In this document: piece by piece, positions 1 through 8,135 of the stretch
How the letters are laid out: every line of letters starts with the position of its first letter
How positions within the stretch are numbered: position 1 is the first letter of the stretch
Origin: Clostridiales bacterium
GTDB lineage: Bacteria > Bacillota > Clostridia > Oscillospirales > Oscillospiraceae
Assembly (NCBI GenBank): GCA_021205375.1
Contig: JAJPXR010000149.1
Span: forward strand, 1 to 33,601
DNA length: 33,601 nucleotides
Direction of reading: 5' to 3'
Made by a program: the position numbers and the translations under genes
The notes under the pieces: model-generated
The model's input: the letters and a program-made list of their open reading frames with translations, nothing else
Databases searched by the model: none
Told to the model about the DNA's origin: nothing

Positions 1-33
1 TTTCTATTATAGCATATTTCGGGGGATGCGTGA

Positions 34-53
34 GATTTAATCAGAGGTTCCTT
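34..53. repeat. Solo terminal-inverted-repeat-like motif ATTTAATCAGAGGTTCCTTA, matching the right end of the MITE-like element at 16851-17014
   Basis: 19/20 identical to 16996-17015 (ATTTAATCAAAGGTTCCTTA). The window starts too close to show a second end. Confidence 0.55.
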
Positions 54-290
54 AATTCTGCCATTCTTGCGCGCATCAGATGAATGGAATTCCGTAATTC
101 ATTATTTTCCATGGGTTAAACCCTCCTTTAGATGATGCGAAGATTTTTGGGGTAAAGCATCATCGTTTTACATTTATGTTAGTTTGTAAAATAAAACTTT
201 ACACAACGGAGAGAATTTGACCCAAAAGAGCCCCATCAAGCTGAAGAACTATCAAAAAAATGAATAGTTCACCTATCTGAGAAATACATA

Positions 291-338
291 GAAAAATGCC
301 GCCGGAGCCTTCTGGCAGTCCAAAACGCTCCGGCGGTG
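291..338 (-). terminator. Rho-independent terminator of the recombinase/small-ORF operon
   Basis: On the minus strand: CCGCCGGAGC - loop - GCTCCGGCGG followed by ATTTTTCT. Confidence 0.75.
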
Positions 339-353
339 TTGTGTGGCGGTGAA

Positions 354-455
354 TTACGAATCAACGCCACGGCTGGCGAGGTAGACGGTTGCCGCCAACA
401 TTGCTCCCTCAGTGAAGCTGTTGAAGGCCGCCGTGCTAAACGCGAACAGGAACAT
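354..455 (-). CDS. Small hydrophobic peptide, 33 aa (MFLFAFSTAAFNSFTEGAMLAATVYLASRGVDS)
   Basis: Strong Shine-Dalgarno (GAGGGGAGGTGAT) upstream of ATG; predicted TM-like; terminator directly downstream. Not in the supplied ORF track because of its length. Confidence 0.5.
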   Translation of the reverse strand: MFLFAFSTAAFNSFTEGAMLAATVYLASRGVDS

Positions 456-499
456 ACGAAGATCACCTCCCCTCTAATGTAGATTGATGTGGTGGAACC

Positions 500-580
500 T
501 TACTCGCCGTCAGTGATGGCTTCCTCTGCCATGCAGAGTACCGTCAGCGTGACGACAAAGCCCAATACAGCCCAGCGCAT
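500..580 (-). CDS. Small hydrophobic peptide, 26 aa (MRWAVLGFVVTLTVLCMAEEAITDGE)
   Basis: SD GAGGTG overlapping the recombinase stop codon; single TM-like stretch; same operon direction. Confidence 0.45.
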   Translation of the reverse strand: MRWAVLGFVVTLTVLCMAEEAITDGE

Positions 581-585
581 CTTCA

Positions 586-1140
586 TCACCTCTTTTCCGC
601 CTGCACTCTCCGGTAGAAGGTGCTTTTGGTCATATTCAGACGCTTCATCGCTTCGGTGGCGGTCAGCTCCTTCCTCCTCCAGCGAGAAACGACTTCATCA
701 AATTCAGGCCGTTCAATGGGGCGGCGGCCCTTGTAAATGCCGTTGCGTTTGGCAATGGCGATACCCTCCTGCGGGCGCTGGAGGATGTATTCGCGTTCCA
801 GCTCGGCAACGGCGCCGAACACGGTGAGCATAAAGCGGCCTGTGGGGGTCGTTGTGTCGATGGCCTCCTTCTTGGAGACGAACTCCACGTTCTTCCTCTG
901 TAGCTGCTCCATCAGCTCCAGCAGGTCACGGGTGTTGCGGGCAAACCGGCTGATAGATTCCACAATTACCGTGTCGCCCTCCCGCATAAATTCCAGCATC
1001 CGGTTCAGCTCCGGGCGGTTGCGCGTTTTGCCGCTCATCCGGTCAATGAAAATCAGCTCTACGCCCAGCTCCTGCATCAGCACTTCCTGGCGTGCTGTGT
1101 TCTGGTCGGCGCTGCTGATGCGAATGTATCCAATTTTCAA
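586..1140 (-). CDS. Serine recombinase, resolvase/invertase family
   Basis: IGYIRISSADQNTARQ (N-terminal catalytic Ser motif), GDTVIVESISRFARNTRDLLEL, GAVAELEREYILQR, C-terminal HTH (ATEAMKRLNMTKSTFYRR). A TTG start at 1140 is preceded by GGAGG; the longer ORF to 1251 probably overcalls the N-terminus. Confidence 0.9.
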   Translation of the reverse strand: MKIGYIRISSADQNTARQEVLMQELGVELIFIDRMSGKTRNRPELNRMLEFMREGDTVIVESISRFARNTRDLLELMEQLQRKNVEFVSKKEAIDTTTPTGRFMLTVFGAVAELEREYILQRPQEGIAIAKRNGIYKGRRPIERPEFDEVVSRWRRKELTATEAMKRLNMTKSTFYRRVQAEKR

Positions 1141-1250
1141 ACAATACCTCCTAACAAGTGTCCCAATAGGGTCATATGGCAGAGCAATCGGATCCCCGTT
1201 CAACCGAATGAATTGCCTCGGCCAGTAGTAACGTTCCTTGAACCGTTCCA

Positions 1251-2009
1251 TCAGGTTCGGCGGCTGAATTTCAGCAGCTCATTCCAGTTGTTTTCCACAA
1301 AGAACAGAATACGGGCAATGGTGTCCTCCTGCTGGGCAGGGGTGTCGCCCAGGCTGTCGCGGTTCACATGGACGTGCGGGCCGCAGGTAGAAGTCTGGTG
1401 GCTCCGGTATCCCATGTTCACGGCGGAGCGAAGCAGTTCCGACCACGGCATAACGGTTTCATGGTACTCCAGGGTCATAGGGTGAGTGACGATCTCGAAC
1501 CCGCAGTTGATGGAACCGTCATGCTTGCAGTAGATCCGCTCCTCGTTCGCGTTGGAAAGGTCAATCAGCCGGGAAGCGTGGTCGTCGTACTCCCCGCCCC
1601 GGTCGATTTCCAACTCCACGCCGAGGAAACGTTTTCCATTGCCGTAAAAGATGGGGACGGGCTTGTAGCCGTAGTTCTGGATGGGGTGGCTCCGGCTGGC
1701 GAACTGCGCTGTGCAGCTCCGGCAGTAGGGCGCGTCCTCATCGTCCTCGTCCGGGTAGCAGGCGGCATCGTAGTAGAGGATGCGCCCACATTCGGTACAG
1801 GTGGTGTAATGGCGGTCATAGCAGGAATCGCAGACAATGGTGTGGCTGTCACTGACGGTATCAGATCGCCAGACACGGTTCTCGCAGCAGTCGCAGATGA
1901 CGGTTTCGTCCTCGAAGCAGTCGTCGCAAAGCTGCCGCCCGTCGAAGATGTGCCGCTCGTCCAGGGGTGTTTCGCATCCGCAGATGGAACAGATAAAGGT
2001 TTCGCTCAT
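1251..2009 (-). CDS. Zinc-ribbon/LIM-like plus amidoligase-type (Amidoligase_2-like) protein, probably C-terminally truncated
   Basis: Multiple CxxC pairs in the N-terminus; RFLGVELEIDRGG, HDGSINCGFEIVTHPMT, CGPHVHVNRD motifs; the ORF ends abruptly after LLKFSRRT next to the recombinase gene. Confidence 0.6.
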   Translation of the reverse strand: MSETFICSICGCETPLDERHIFDGRQLCDDCFEDETVICDCCENRVWRSDTVSDSHTIVCDSCYDRHYTTCTECGRILYYDAACYPDEDDEDAPYCRSCTAQFASRSHPIQNYGYKPVPIFYGNGKRFLGVELEIDRGGEYDDHASRLIDLSNANEERIYCKHDGSINCGFEIVTHPMTLEYHETVMPWSELLRSAVNMGYRSHQTSTCGPHVHVNRDSLGDTPAQQEDTIARILFFVENNWNELLKFSRRT

Positions 2010-2242
2010 GGTACATTACCTCCAAAATAAAATGGCCCTGGGCTGGTGGCCCAAGGCGGGATAGGGTAGGGATTGTTGTTTCCCTTATGAAGATAATATA
2101 TCATTGAGATTTGGGAGTTTGACGGAGACGAAATAATAGCTCCTGGAAGTTTAACGAGCTCACTCCATATTATAGCATTGCAAAATGCAGACAATTTGCT
2201 CATTCCATACAAAGAAAATTACCTAAATAATAAGGTTATACG

Positions 2243-2271
2243 TTGACTTTAAGAGAATTATTTAATATAAT
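2243..2271 (+). promoter_or_regulatory. Sigma-70-type promoter for the LacI gene
   Basis: TTGACT - 17 bp - TATAAT, about 40 bp before the ATG. Confidence 0.75.
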
Positions 2272-2310
2272 GGCCTCAGTGCAATAAGAGAAGCATTTGG
2301 AGGAACTAAA

Positions 2311-3306
2311 ATGAAAACAGTGCGCATGGCTGACATTGCTCAAAAATTAGGTATTAGCGTTGTTTCCGTTTCCAAAGGGCTTTCGGGCAAGGACGGCGTC
2401 AGCGAGGAGATGCGCGCCCGCATCCAGGCCACAGCCCGGGAAATGGGGTATAAGGCCCCCGGCGCCCCGACGGAGACGACAGGGGGCAAAACCATCGGCG
2501 TTCTGGTGCAGGAGCGCTTTTTCGCGGAGAGCACTTTTTATTCAAACTTGTATCGGGAGCTGGTGAAACAGTGCAGTGCCGGAAAAGACTTTGCCATGAT
2601 GGAGATCGTCACTCACCAGGCGGAGGCAGAAGCACAGACACCGGTGTTCATCAGCCAGCGCAAGGTAGATGGGTTGATTTTGATGGGACAGCTGACCTCT
2701 GCGTATGTATCCATGGCGGCCCAATGTGGTCTGCCCTATCTGCTGCTGGATTGTTACCGGGACGGGTTTGAGGAAAGCTGCGTGGTCAGCGACAACGTGA
2801 CCGGCGGCTGCCTGCTGACCCGGCACCTGTTGGAACAGGGGTATCGGGACATTGCCTTCGTGGGCAGCATCTGGGCCACGACCTCCATCATGGACCGGTA
2901 TTTGGGTTACATAAAGGCGCTGCGTCAGGCGGGACTGATTCCACGGGAGGACTGGCGGCTGGAGGACCGGAACCCGCGGGGCGACTTTTTGCCGGTCCAG
3001 ATGCCGGAGCAAATGCCCCAGGCCTTTGTATGCAGCTGCGACGAAGTGGCCTATCGCCTGGTGCGGCAGTTGAACGTCGCCGGATACCGGGTGCCGGAGG
3101 ATGTGGCCGTCACCGGCTACGATGACTACGGCTTTTCCACGATCAGCACCCCACCCCTGACTTCCTACCGGGTGGACACGGGAACCATGGCCCGCCTTGC
3201 GGTGGAACGCATCCGCAGCCTGATGGCTGGACGGTCGGAGGGCAGCTCCATTATCACCGTTCCCGGCAGGCTGGTCCCCAGGGCGTCCACTGGGGTTGTG
3301 GAATAA
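2311..3306 (+). CDS. LacI-family transcriptional regulator
   Basis: N-terminal HTH (VRMADIAQKLGISVVSVSKGLSGKDGVSEEMRARIQATAREMGYK) and periplasmic-binding-like domain; SD GGAGGA. Confidence 0.95.
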   Translation: MKTVRMADIAQKLGISVVSVSKGLSGKDGVSEEMRARIQATAREMGYKAPGAPTETTGGKTIGVLVQERFFAESTFYSNLYRELVKQCSAGKDFAMMEIVTHQAEAEAQTPVFISQRKVDGLILMGQLTSAYVSMAAQCGLPYLLLDCYRDGFEESCVVSDNVTGGCLLTRHLLEQGYRDIAFVGSIWATTSIMDRYLGYIKALRQAGLIPREDWRLEDRNPRGDFLPVQMPEQMPQAFVCSCDEVAYRLVRQLNVAGYRVPEDVAVTGYDDYGFSTISTPPLTSYRVDTGTMARLAVERIRSLMAGRSEGSSIITVPGRLVPRASTGVVE

Positions 3307-3350
3307 AGCGGTATCACTCTATCAGAAAAAATGAAATAGATTCACTTTCA

Positions 3351-3380
3351 AAGCCGTCGGGTACAACCCGGCGGCTTTTT
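3351..3380 (+). terminator. Rho-independent terminator of the LacI gene
   Basis: AAGCCG-t-CGGGT / ACCCG-g-CGGCTTTTTG hairpin with T-tract. Confidence 0.8.
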
Positions 3381-3468
3381 GCGTCCATTGCAGCGGAGTA
3401 TCTATGGGCTAAATAAACAAAATTTTTAGTAAATTATTAGGCAATTCTACAAAAATAATGAAGGGGTA

Positions 3469-3497
3469 TTGACTTAAATTTTTAAGCGTGTTATCCT
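3469..3497 (+). promoter_or_regulatory. Promoter of the mannan ABC transporter operon
   Basis: TTGACT - 17 bp - TATCCT. Confidence 0.7.
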
Positions 3498-3509
3498 ACA
3501 TCCAGTAAA

Positions 3510-3529
3510 GGAAATTTAACTAAATTTCC
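3510..3529. promoter_or_regulatory. Candidate LacI-family operator
   Basis: Perfect inverted repeat GGAAATTTA-AC-TAAATTTCC directly downstream of the -10 box. Confidence 0.6.
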
Positions 3530-3566
3530 GCTAGCACCACCCAAGTTTACTTAAAGGAGGAAACTT

Positions 3567-4955
3567 ATGAAAAAGGTACTTGCACTGATCCTTACCCTGG
3601 CCATGACCCTGTCGCTGGCCTCGCTGACCGCCTGTGGCAGCAGTTCCAGCAGCGCCAGCGCTGATTCCAGCGCCGCAGGCGAGGAGGATGGCGGCCTGCC
3701 CACCATCGACTCCATCACCCTGGGAGAGGACTACCAGGACATCACCGCCACCGTCACCATTCTCACCAACCGCACCGACATCGCTGACACCACCTATGCC
3801 GCCTACGCCGAGGAATTCCACGAGCTGTATCCCAACATCACCGTGGAGTACGAGGCCATCACCGACTACGAGGAGACCCTCCAGTTGCGGTTGACCACCG
3901 GCGATTGGGGCGACATTTGCTTCATCCCCACCTCTGTCTCCATGGCCCAGCTCAGCGACTACTTCATCCCTCTGGGCGACTACGACACCCTGGACGAGAT
4001 TTACAACTTTGTCTCTGAGGCCACCTACGACGGCACCGTCTACGGCATCGCCAATGGCGGCACCGCCGACGGCGTCCTCTACAACACCCGCATCTGGGAG
4101 GAGGCCGGCATCACCGACCTGCCCACCACCCCGGAGGAGTTCCTGGAGGACCTGCAGCTCATCAAGGACAACACCGATGCCATCCCCCTCTACACCAACT
4201 TTGCCGCAGGCTGGACCATGGGAGCCTGGGACTCCTACATCTGGATCCCCGCCACTGGCGACGTGGAGTGGCACAACAACATCGCCCACACCTCCAACCC
4301 CTTCTCTGACCGGGGCGACCAGACCGGACCTTATGCCGTCTACTACATCCTGTATGAGGCCGTTTCCCGTGGCCTGATCGAGGACGACCCCATGTCCACC
4401 GACTGGGAGTCCAGCAAGAGCCGCATCAACAGCGGCGAGATCGCCACCATGGTCCTGGGCAGCTGGGCCGTGGCCCAGTGCCAGGAGGCTGGCGACACCC
4501 CGGAGGACCTGGCCTATATGCCCTTCCCCATCACCGTGGACGGCCAGCAGTATGCCGGAGCCGGCGGCAACTACAGCTACGGCATCAACAACCAGACCAG
4601 CGAGGACCAGCAGATCGCCGCTATGGTCTACGTCAAGTGGCTGCTGGAGGAATCCACCATCTTTGAGGACGAAGGCTCTATCCCCGCCCTCAAGACCGAC
4701 GATATGCCCGACGTGCTGGCCGGATTCGATGGTGTGGAGCTGCTGAGCAATGCCGCCGCCCCCGAAGGCGAAGAGGACCTCTTCGACGACGTGAACAACG
4801 AGAGCGAAGTGGGCCTGAACAACTCCGATTATCCCGACTGCGAGATTTTGGAGGCCGCCCTGACCGGCTCCGCCACCCTGGACGAGCTGATGGACGACTG
4901 GAACGAGGCGTGGACCGCTGCGCAGGAAAGCCTGGGCGTGGAAATTTACGAGTAA
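3567..4955 (+). CDS. ABC transporter extracellular solute-binding protein, family 1 (predicted manno-oligosaccharide binding)
   Basis: Lipoprotein signal (MKKVLALILTLAMTLSLASLTACGSS); SBP_bac_1-like; SD AAAGGAGG; followed by two permeases. Confidence 0.93.
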   Translation: MKKVLALILTLAMTLSLASLTACGSSSSSASADSSAAGEEDGGLPTIDSITLGEDYQDITATVTILTNRTDIADTTYAAYAEEFHELYPNITVEYEAITDYEETLQLRLTTGDWGDICFIPTSVSMAQLSDYFIPLGDYDTLDEIYNFVSEATYDGTVYGIANGGTADGVLYNTRIWEEAGITDLPTTPEEFLEDLQLIKDNTDAIPLYTNFAAGWTMGAWDSYIWIPATGDVEWHNNIAHTSNPFSDRGDQTGPYAVYYILYEAVSRGLIEDDPMSTDWESSKSRINSGEIATMVLGSWAVAQCQEAGDTPEDLAYMPFPITVDGQQYAGAGGNYSYGINNQTSEDQQIAAMVYVKWLLEESTIFEDEGSIPALKTDDMPDVLAGFDGVELLSNAAAPEGEEDLFDDVNNESEVGLNNSDYPDCEILEAALTGSATLDELMDDWNEAWTAAQESLGVEIYE

Positions 4956-4986
4956 GCGCCTTCCTGCCTGACCAATACGCACACAG

Positions 4987-5019
4987 GGGCGGGCGTCCGT
5001 CTCCCTGGGCCGCCCGCCC
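4987..5019 (+). other. Intergenic hairpin between SBP and permease genes
   Basis: Perfect 9-bp stem GGGCGGGCG ... CGCCCGCCC, no T-tract. Confidence 0.55.
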
Positions 5020-5049
5020 ACAATCCCAAAAGACAGGAGGTATTTTTCA

Positions 5050-6057
5050 ATGACTGGTACTGTGGCAGAGAAACGAACCCTCGCGCAGGCCCTCCACGAT
5101 GGCAGGGTCCAGCGCAAACTGGTCATCTTCTGCTTTATGATCCTCCCCATGACCCTGCTGATCGTGTTCACCTATGTTCCCTTCATCAAGATGATCCAGT
5201 TCAGCTTTTACGACCGGACGTACCTGGACAGCGGTAAATTTGTGGGCCTGAAAAACTATTTGGAGGTATTTACCCGCTCCGAGTGCTTCGGCTCCCTGGC
5301 CGTCTCCCTGTACTACATGGGCGGCGCAGTGGTGCAGCTGGGCCTGGCGCTGTTCTTCGCCTCTCTGATGGTGTTTAAGGTGAAGGGCGCAGGCATCTAC
5401 AAAGCCTGTATGTTCTTCCCCTACCTGATTTGCGGCATCGCCGTGGGCTTCATTTTCAAGTTTTTCTACTCCCGCGGCTATGTGCTGGACACCATTCTGA
5501 TGATGTTCGGCATGGACCTGGAGGACATCCCCTATTGGCTCCAGAACCAGAGCATCAATAACATTTCCCTGGTAGCCACCTCCGTGTGGCGCTACACCGG
5601 CCAGAACATGGTGCTGTTCCTGGGCGCGATGATGTCCGTGGATAACGACCTCTACGAGGCAGCCGACCTGGACGGCGCTGGCAAGTGGCAGAAGTTCCGC
5701 TACATCATCCTGCCCTCCATCAAAACCATCATCGTCCTGAACCTGATCCTCTCCATCAGCGGTTCCCTGTCCGCCTTCGAGCCGCCCTACGTTATCACCA
5801 ACGGCACCATGGGCACCGGCACCTACTTCGTCATCATGAACCGCCTGGCTCATGAAAACCAGAAGGTGGGGCTGGCCTGCGCTATGGCAATCGTGCTGCT
5901 GGCCATCATCGTGCTGTGTACTGTGGCCCAGAAGCTCTTCTTTAAGTACGTCTTTACCGACGGCGCGGACGACCCGGAGGCTGCCGCCGAAGCAAAGCGC
6001 CAGCGCAAGGCAGCCAAAGCCGCCCGCAAGCAGAAAAAGGAGGTGGCCCCGGTATGA
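5050..6057 (+). CDS. Carbohydrate ABC transporter permease (MalF/UgpA-like)
   Basis: Multi-TM protein with EAADLDGAGKWQKFRYIILPSIK (EAA motif). Confidence 0.93.
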   Translation: MTGTVAEKRTLAQALHDGRVQRKLVIFCFMILPMTLLIVFTYVPFIKMIQFSFYDRTYLDSGKFVGLKNYLEVFTRSECFGSLAVSLYYMGGAVVQLGLALFFASLMVFKVKGAGIYKACMFFPYLICGIAVGFIFKFFYSRGYVLDTILMMFGMDLEDIPYWLQNQSINNISLVATSVWRYTGQNMVLFLGAMMSVDNDLYEAADLDGAGKWQKFRYIILPSIKTIIVLNLILSISGSLSAFEPPYVITNGTMGTGTYFVIMNRLAHENQKVGLACAMAIVLLAIIVLCTVAQKLFFKYVFTDGADDPEAAAEAKRQRKAAKAARKQKKEVAPV

Positions 6058-6905
6058 GCAAGCTGAAACATATGAAAATCGGTGACATTCTGTTCAGCAT
6101 CTTCCAGTATGTCATGCTCATCGGCGCGTCCATCATTGCGCTGGTGCCGGTGGTGGTCTGTATCTTCACCGCTTTCAAGACCAACGATGAGTATGCCGCC
6201 ACCTCGGTGCTGGACTTCCCCGAACACTGGACCTATTTGGAGAACTTCGTCGTGGCCTTCACCAAGGCCAACATGGGCCGCTGCTTTTTGAACACCGGCA
6301 TTGTGCTGGTGGTGGTGCTGACCCTGTCTATTCTGTTCAGTTCCATGCTGGCCTATATCCTGAACCGATTCCGGTTCCCCGGTCACGGTCTCATCGACAA
6401 CCTGTTCACCTTTGCTTCACTGATCCCCGGCATCGCCACCCAGGTCACGGTCTATCAGATCATGTACTCCCTAGGCCTCATCAACCACCTGTACGGCTAT
6501 ATCATCGTCCTCTGTGGCACCGATATTATCTCCATCTACATCTTCTTGCAGTTCTTCGAGAACCTGCCCACCAGCCTGGACGAGAGCGCGATTTTGGACG
6601 GCTGCACCTACTTCGGCATTTTCTTCAAAATTCTGTTTCCCCTGCTGAAACCCGCCATCGTCACCAGTTGCATTTTGAAGGGCGTCAGCGTGTACAACGA
6701 ATACTATATGTCCAACCTGTACCTGCAAAACGCTAATTTGAAGACCATTTCCACCGCCCTGTACACCTTCACCGGGCCATACGGCAACCAGTACAACTAC
6801 ATCTGTGCAGGTGTGCTGATTACGATTATCCCCATTTTGATCGTGTTCCTCCTGTGCCAGAAGCAGATCTACGGCGGACTCGCCGCCGGCGCGGTCAAGG
6901 GTTAA
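6054..6905 (+). CDS. Carbohydrate ABC transporter permease (MalG/UgpE-like)
   Basis: Multi-TM, DESAILDGCTYFGIFFKILFPLLKPA EAA-like motif; ATGA overlap with the preceding gene. Confidence 0.93.
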   Translation: MSKLKHMKIGDILFSIFQYVMLIGASIIALVPVVVCIFTAFKTNDEYAATSVLDFPEHWTYLENFVVAFTKANMGRCFLNTGIVLVVVLTLSILFSSMLAYILNRFRFPGHGLIDNLFTFASLIPGIATQVTVYQIMYSLGLINHLYGYIIVLCGTDIISIYIFLQFFENLPTSLDESAILDGCTYFGIFFKILFPLLKPAIVTSCILKGVSVYNEYYMSNLYLQNANLKTISTALYTFTGPYGNQYNYICAGVLITIIPILIVFLLCQKQIYGGLAAGAVKG

Positions 6906-6943
6906 TCTTTATTCGCTTTTTTCTTCATGTTCTTTCTTCCTCC

Positions 6944-6971
6944 GGCGGGGCCTGGGGAACCAGGCTCCGCC
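6944..6971. other. Intergenic hairpin 1 downstream of transporter genes
   Basis: GGCGGGGCCTGG-GGAA-CCAGGCTCCGCC, 12-bp stem with one G-T pair. Confidence 0.55.
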
Positions 6972-7027
6972 ACACCCCAACGCATCCTATTTTCTATTTT
7001 CTTCATTTTCATTTCTCCCCTAAAACC

Positions 7028-7069
7028 GCTGCCGCTCCTGTCGGGTTTGTCCTTCACGGGAGCGGCAGC
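7028..7069. other. Intergenic hairpin 2 upstream of GH130
   Basis: Perfect 11-bp inverted repeat GCTGCCGCTCC ... GGAGCGGCAGC. Confidence 0.55.
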
Positions 7070-7098
7070 ACCACAAAACGGACAAGAGGTGATTCCTT

Positions 7099-8121
7099 TT
7101 GAATCAAGTCAAACTATACTGCGGCGCGCTGCCCAACATCCCCTGGCAGGAGCCGCCCGCCGCTTCCAACGCTCCCCTGTGGCGCTGTACCGACAACCCC
7201 ATCATTGGGCGGAACCCCGCCCCCGGTCTGGCCCGCGTATTCAACAGCGCTGTGGCTCCCTACGGGGAGGGCTACATCGGGGTGTTCCGGGGGGAACAGA
7301 CCGACGGTGTCCCCTTCATCTACCTCGGTCGCAGCGCCGACGGTATCCGCTGGACCTTTGACGGGGAGAAGATCCCCTTCGTCAACGAAAAGGGCGAGCC
7401 GTTCCTGCCCCCTTACGCCTACGACCCCCGGCTGGTGAAGGTGGAGGACACCTACTATATCATTTGGTGCCAGGACTTTTACGGGGCCTCCATCGGCATG
7501 GCGAAAACCACCGACTTCCAGACCTTTCCCCGGCTTGAAAACCCGTTTATCCCCTTTAACCGCAACGCGGTGCTGTTCCCCCGGCGCATCGACGGATTGT
7601 ACACCCTGCTCTCCCGCCCCAGTGACTCCGGCCACACCCCCTTTGGGGACATCTTCCTGAGCCAGAGCCCCGACATGGAGTTTTGGGGCCGTCACCGCCA
7701 TGTTATGGGGAAACGAGGCGACCACTGGTGGGAAAATCTGAAGGTTGGCGGCGGAGCCGCCCCCATCGAGACCAGTGAAGGCTGGCTGCTGTTCTACCAC
7801 GGTGTCACCGGCACCTGTAACGGCTACGTCTACTCCATCGGCGGAGCCATCCTGGACCGGGACGAACCCAGCAAGGTCCTCTACCGCTGCAAGACCTTCC
7901 TGTTGACGCCGGAGGCGTGGTACGAGGAGCGGGGGTTTGTGCCCAACGTCTGCTTCCCCTGCGCCACCCTCCAGGACAGCGCAACGGGCCGCATCGCCCT
8001 CTACTATGGCTGCGCCGACAGCTATGTGGGCCTGGCTTTCACCACCGCCGACCGGGTGGTGGATTACATCAAAGCACACAGCGACCTCTCCCCAGAGGAC
8101 GGGGAGTTGGGTGTCCGCTGA
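7099..8121 (+). CDS. GH130 family glycoside phosphorylase (predicted beta-1,4-manno-oligosaccharide phosphorylase)
   Basis: NPIIGRNPAPGLARVFNSAVAPYGEGYIGVFRGE, YDPRLVKVEDTYYIIWCQDFYG, GWLLFYHGV; TTG start with GAGGTG SD. Confidence 0.88.
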   Translation: MNQVKLYCGALPNIPWQEPPAASNAPLWRCTDNPIIGRNPAPGLARVFNSAVAPYGEGYIGVFRGEQTDGVPFIYLGRSADGIRWTFDGEKIPFVNEKGEPFLPPYAYDPRLVKVEDTYYIIWCQDFYGASIGMAKTTDFQTFPRLENPFIPFNRNAVLFPRRIDGLYTLLSRPSDSGHTPFGDIFLSQSPDMEFWGRHRHVMGKRGDHWWENLKVGGGAAPIETSEGWLLFYHGVTGTCNGYVYSIGGAILDRDEPSKVLYRCKTFLLTPEAWYEERGFVPNVCFPCATLQDSATGRIALYYGCADSYVGLAFTTADRVVDYIKAHSDLSPEDGELGVR

Positions 8122-8135
8122 ACCGGGGGAACGAT

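Noticed and set aside
586-3306. Idea that the serine recombinase mobilises the mannan locus or the 68-bp repeats
   Set aside because: No matching recombination sites, invertible repeats or shared ends were visible linking them.
3531-5171. 546-aa minus-strand ORF antisense to the solute-binding protein
   Set aside because: Shadow ORF in GC-rich DNA: low-complexity V/G/D-rich sequence, no family motifs, opposite strand has a clear SBP.
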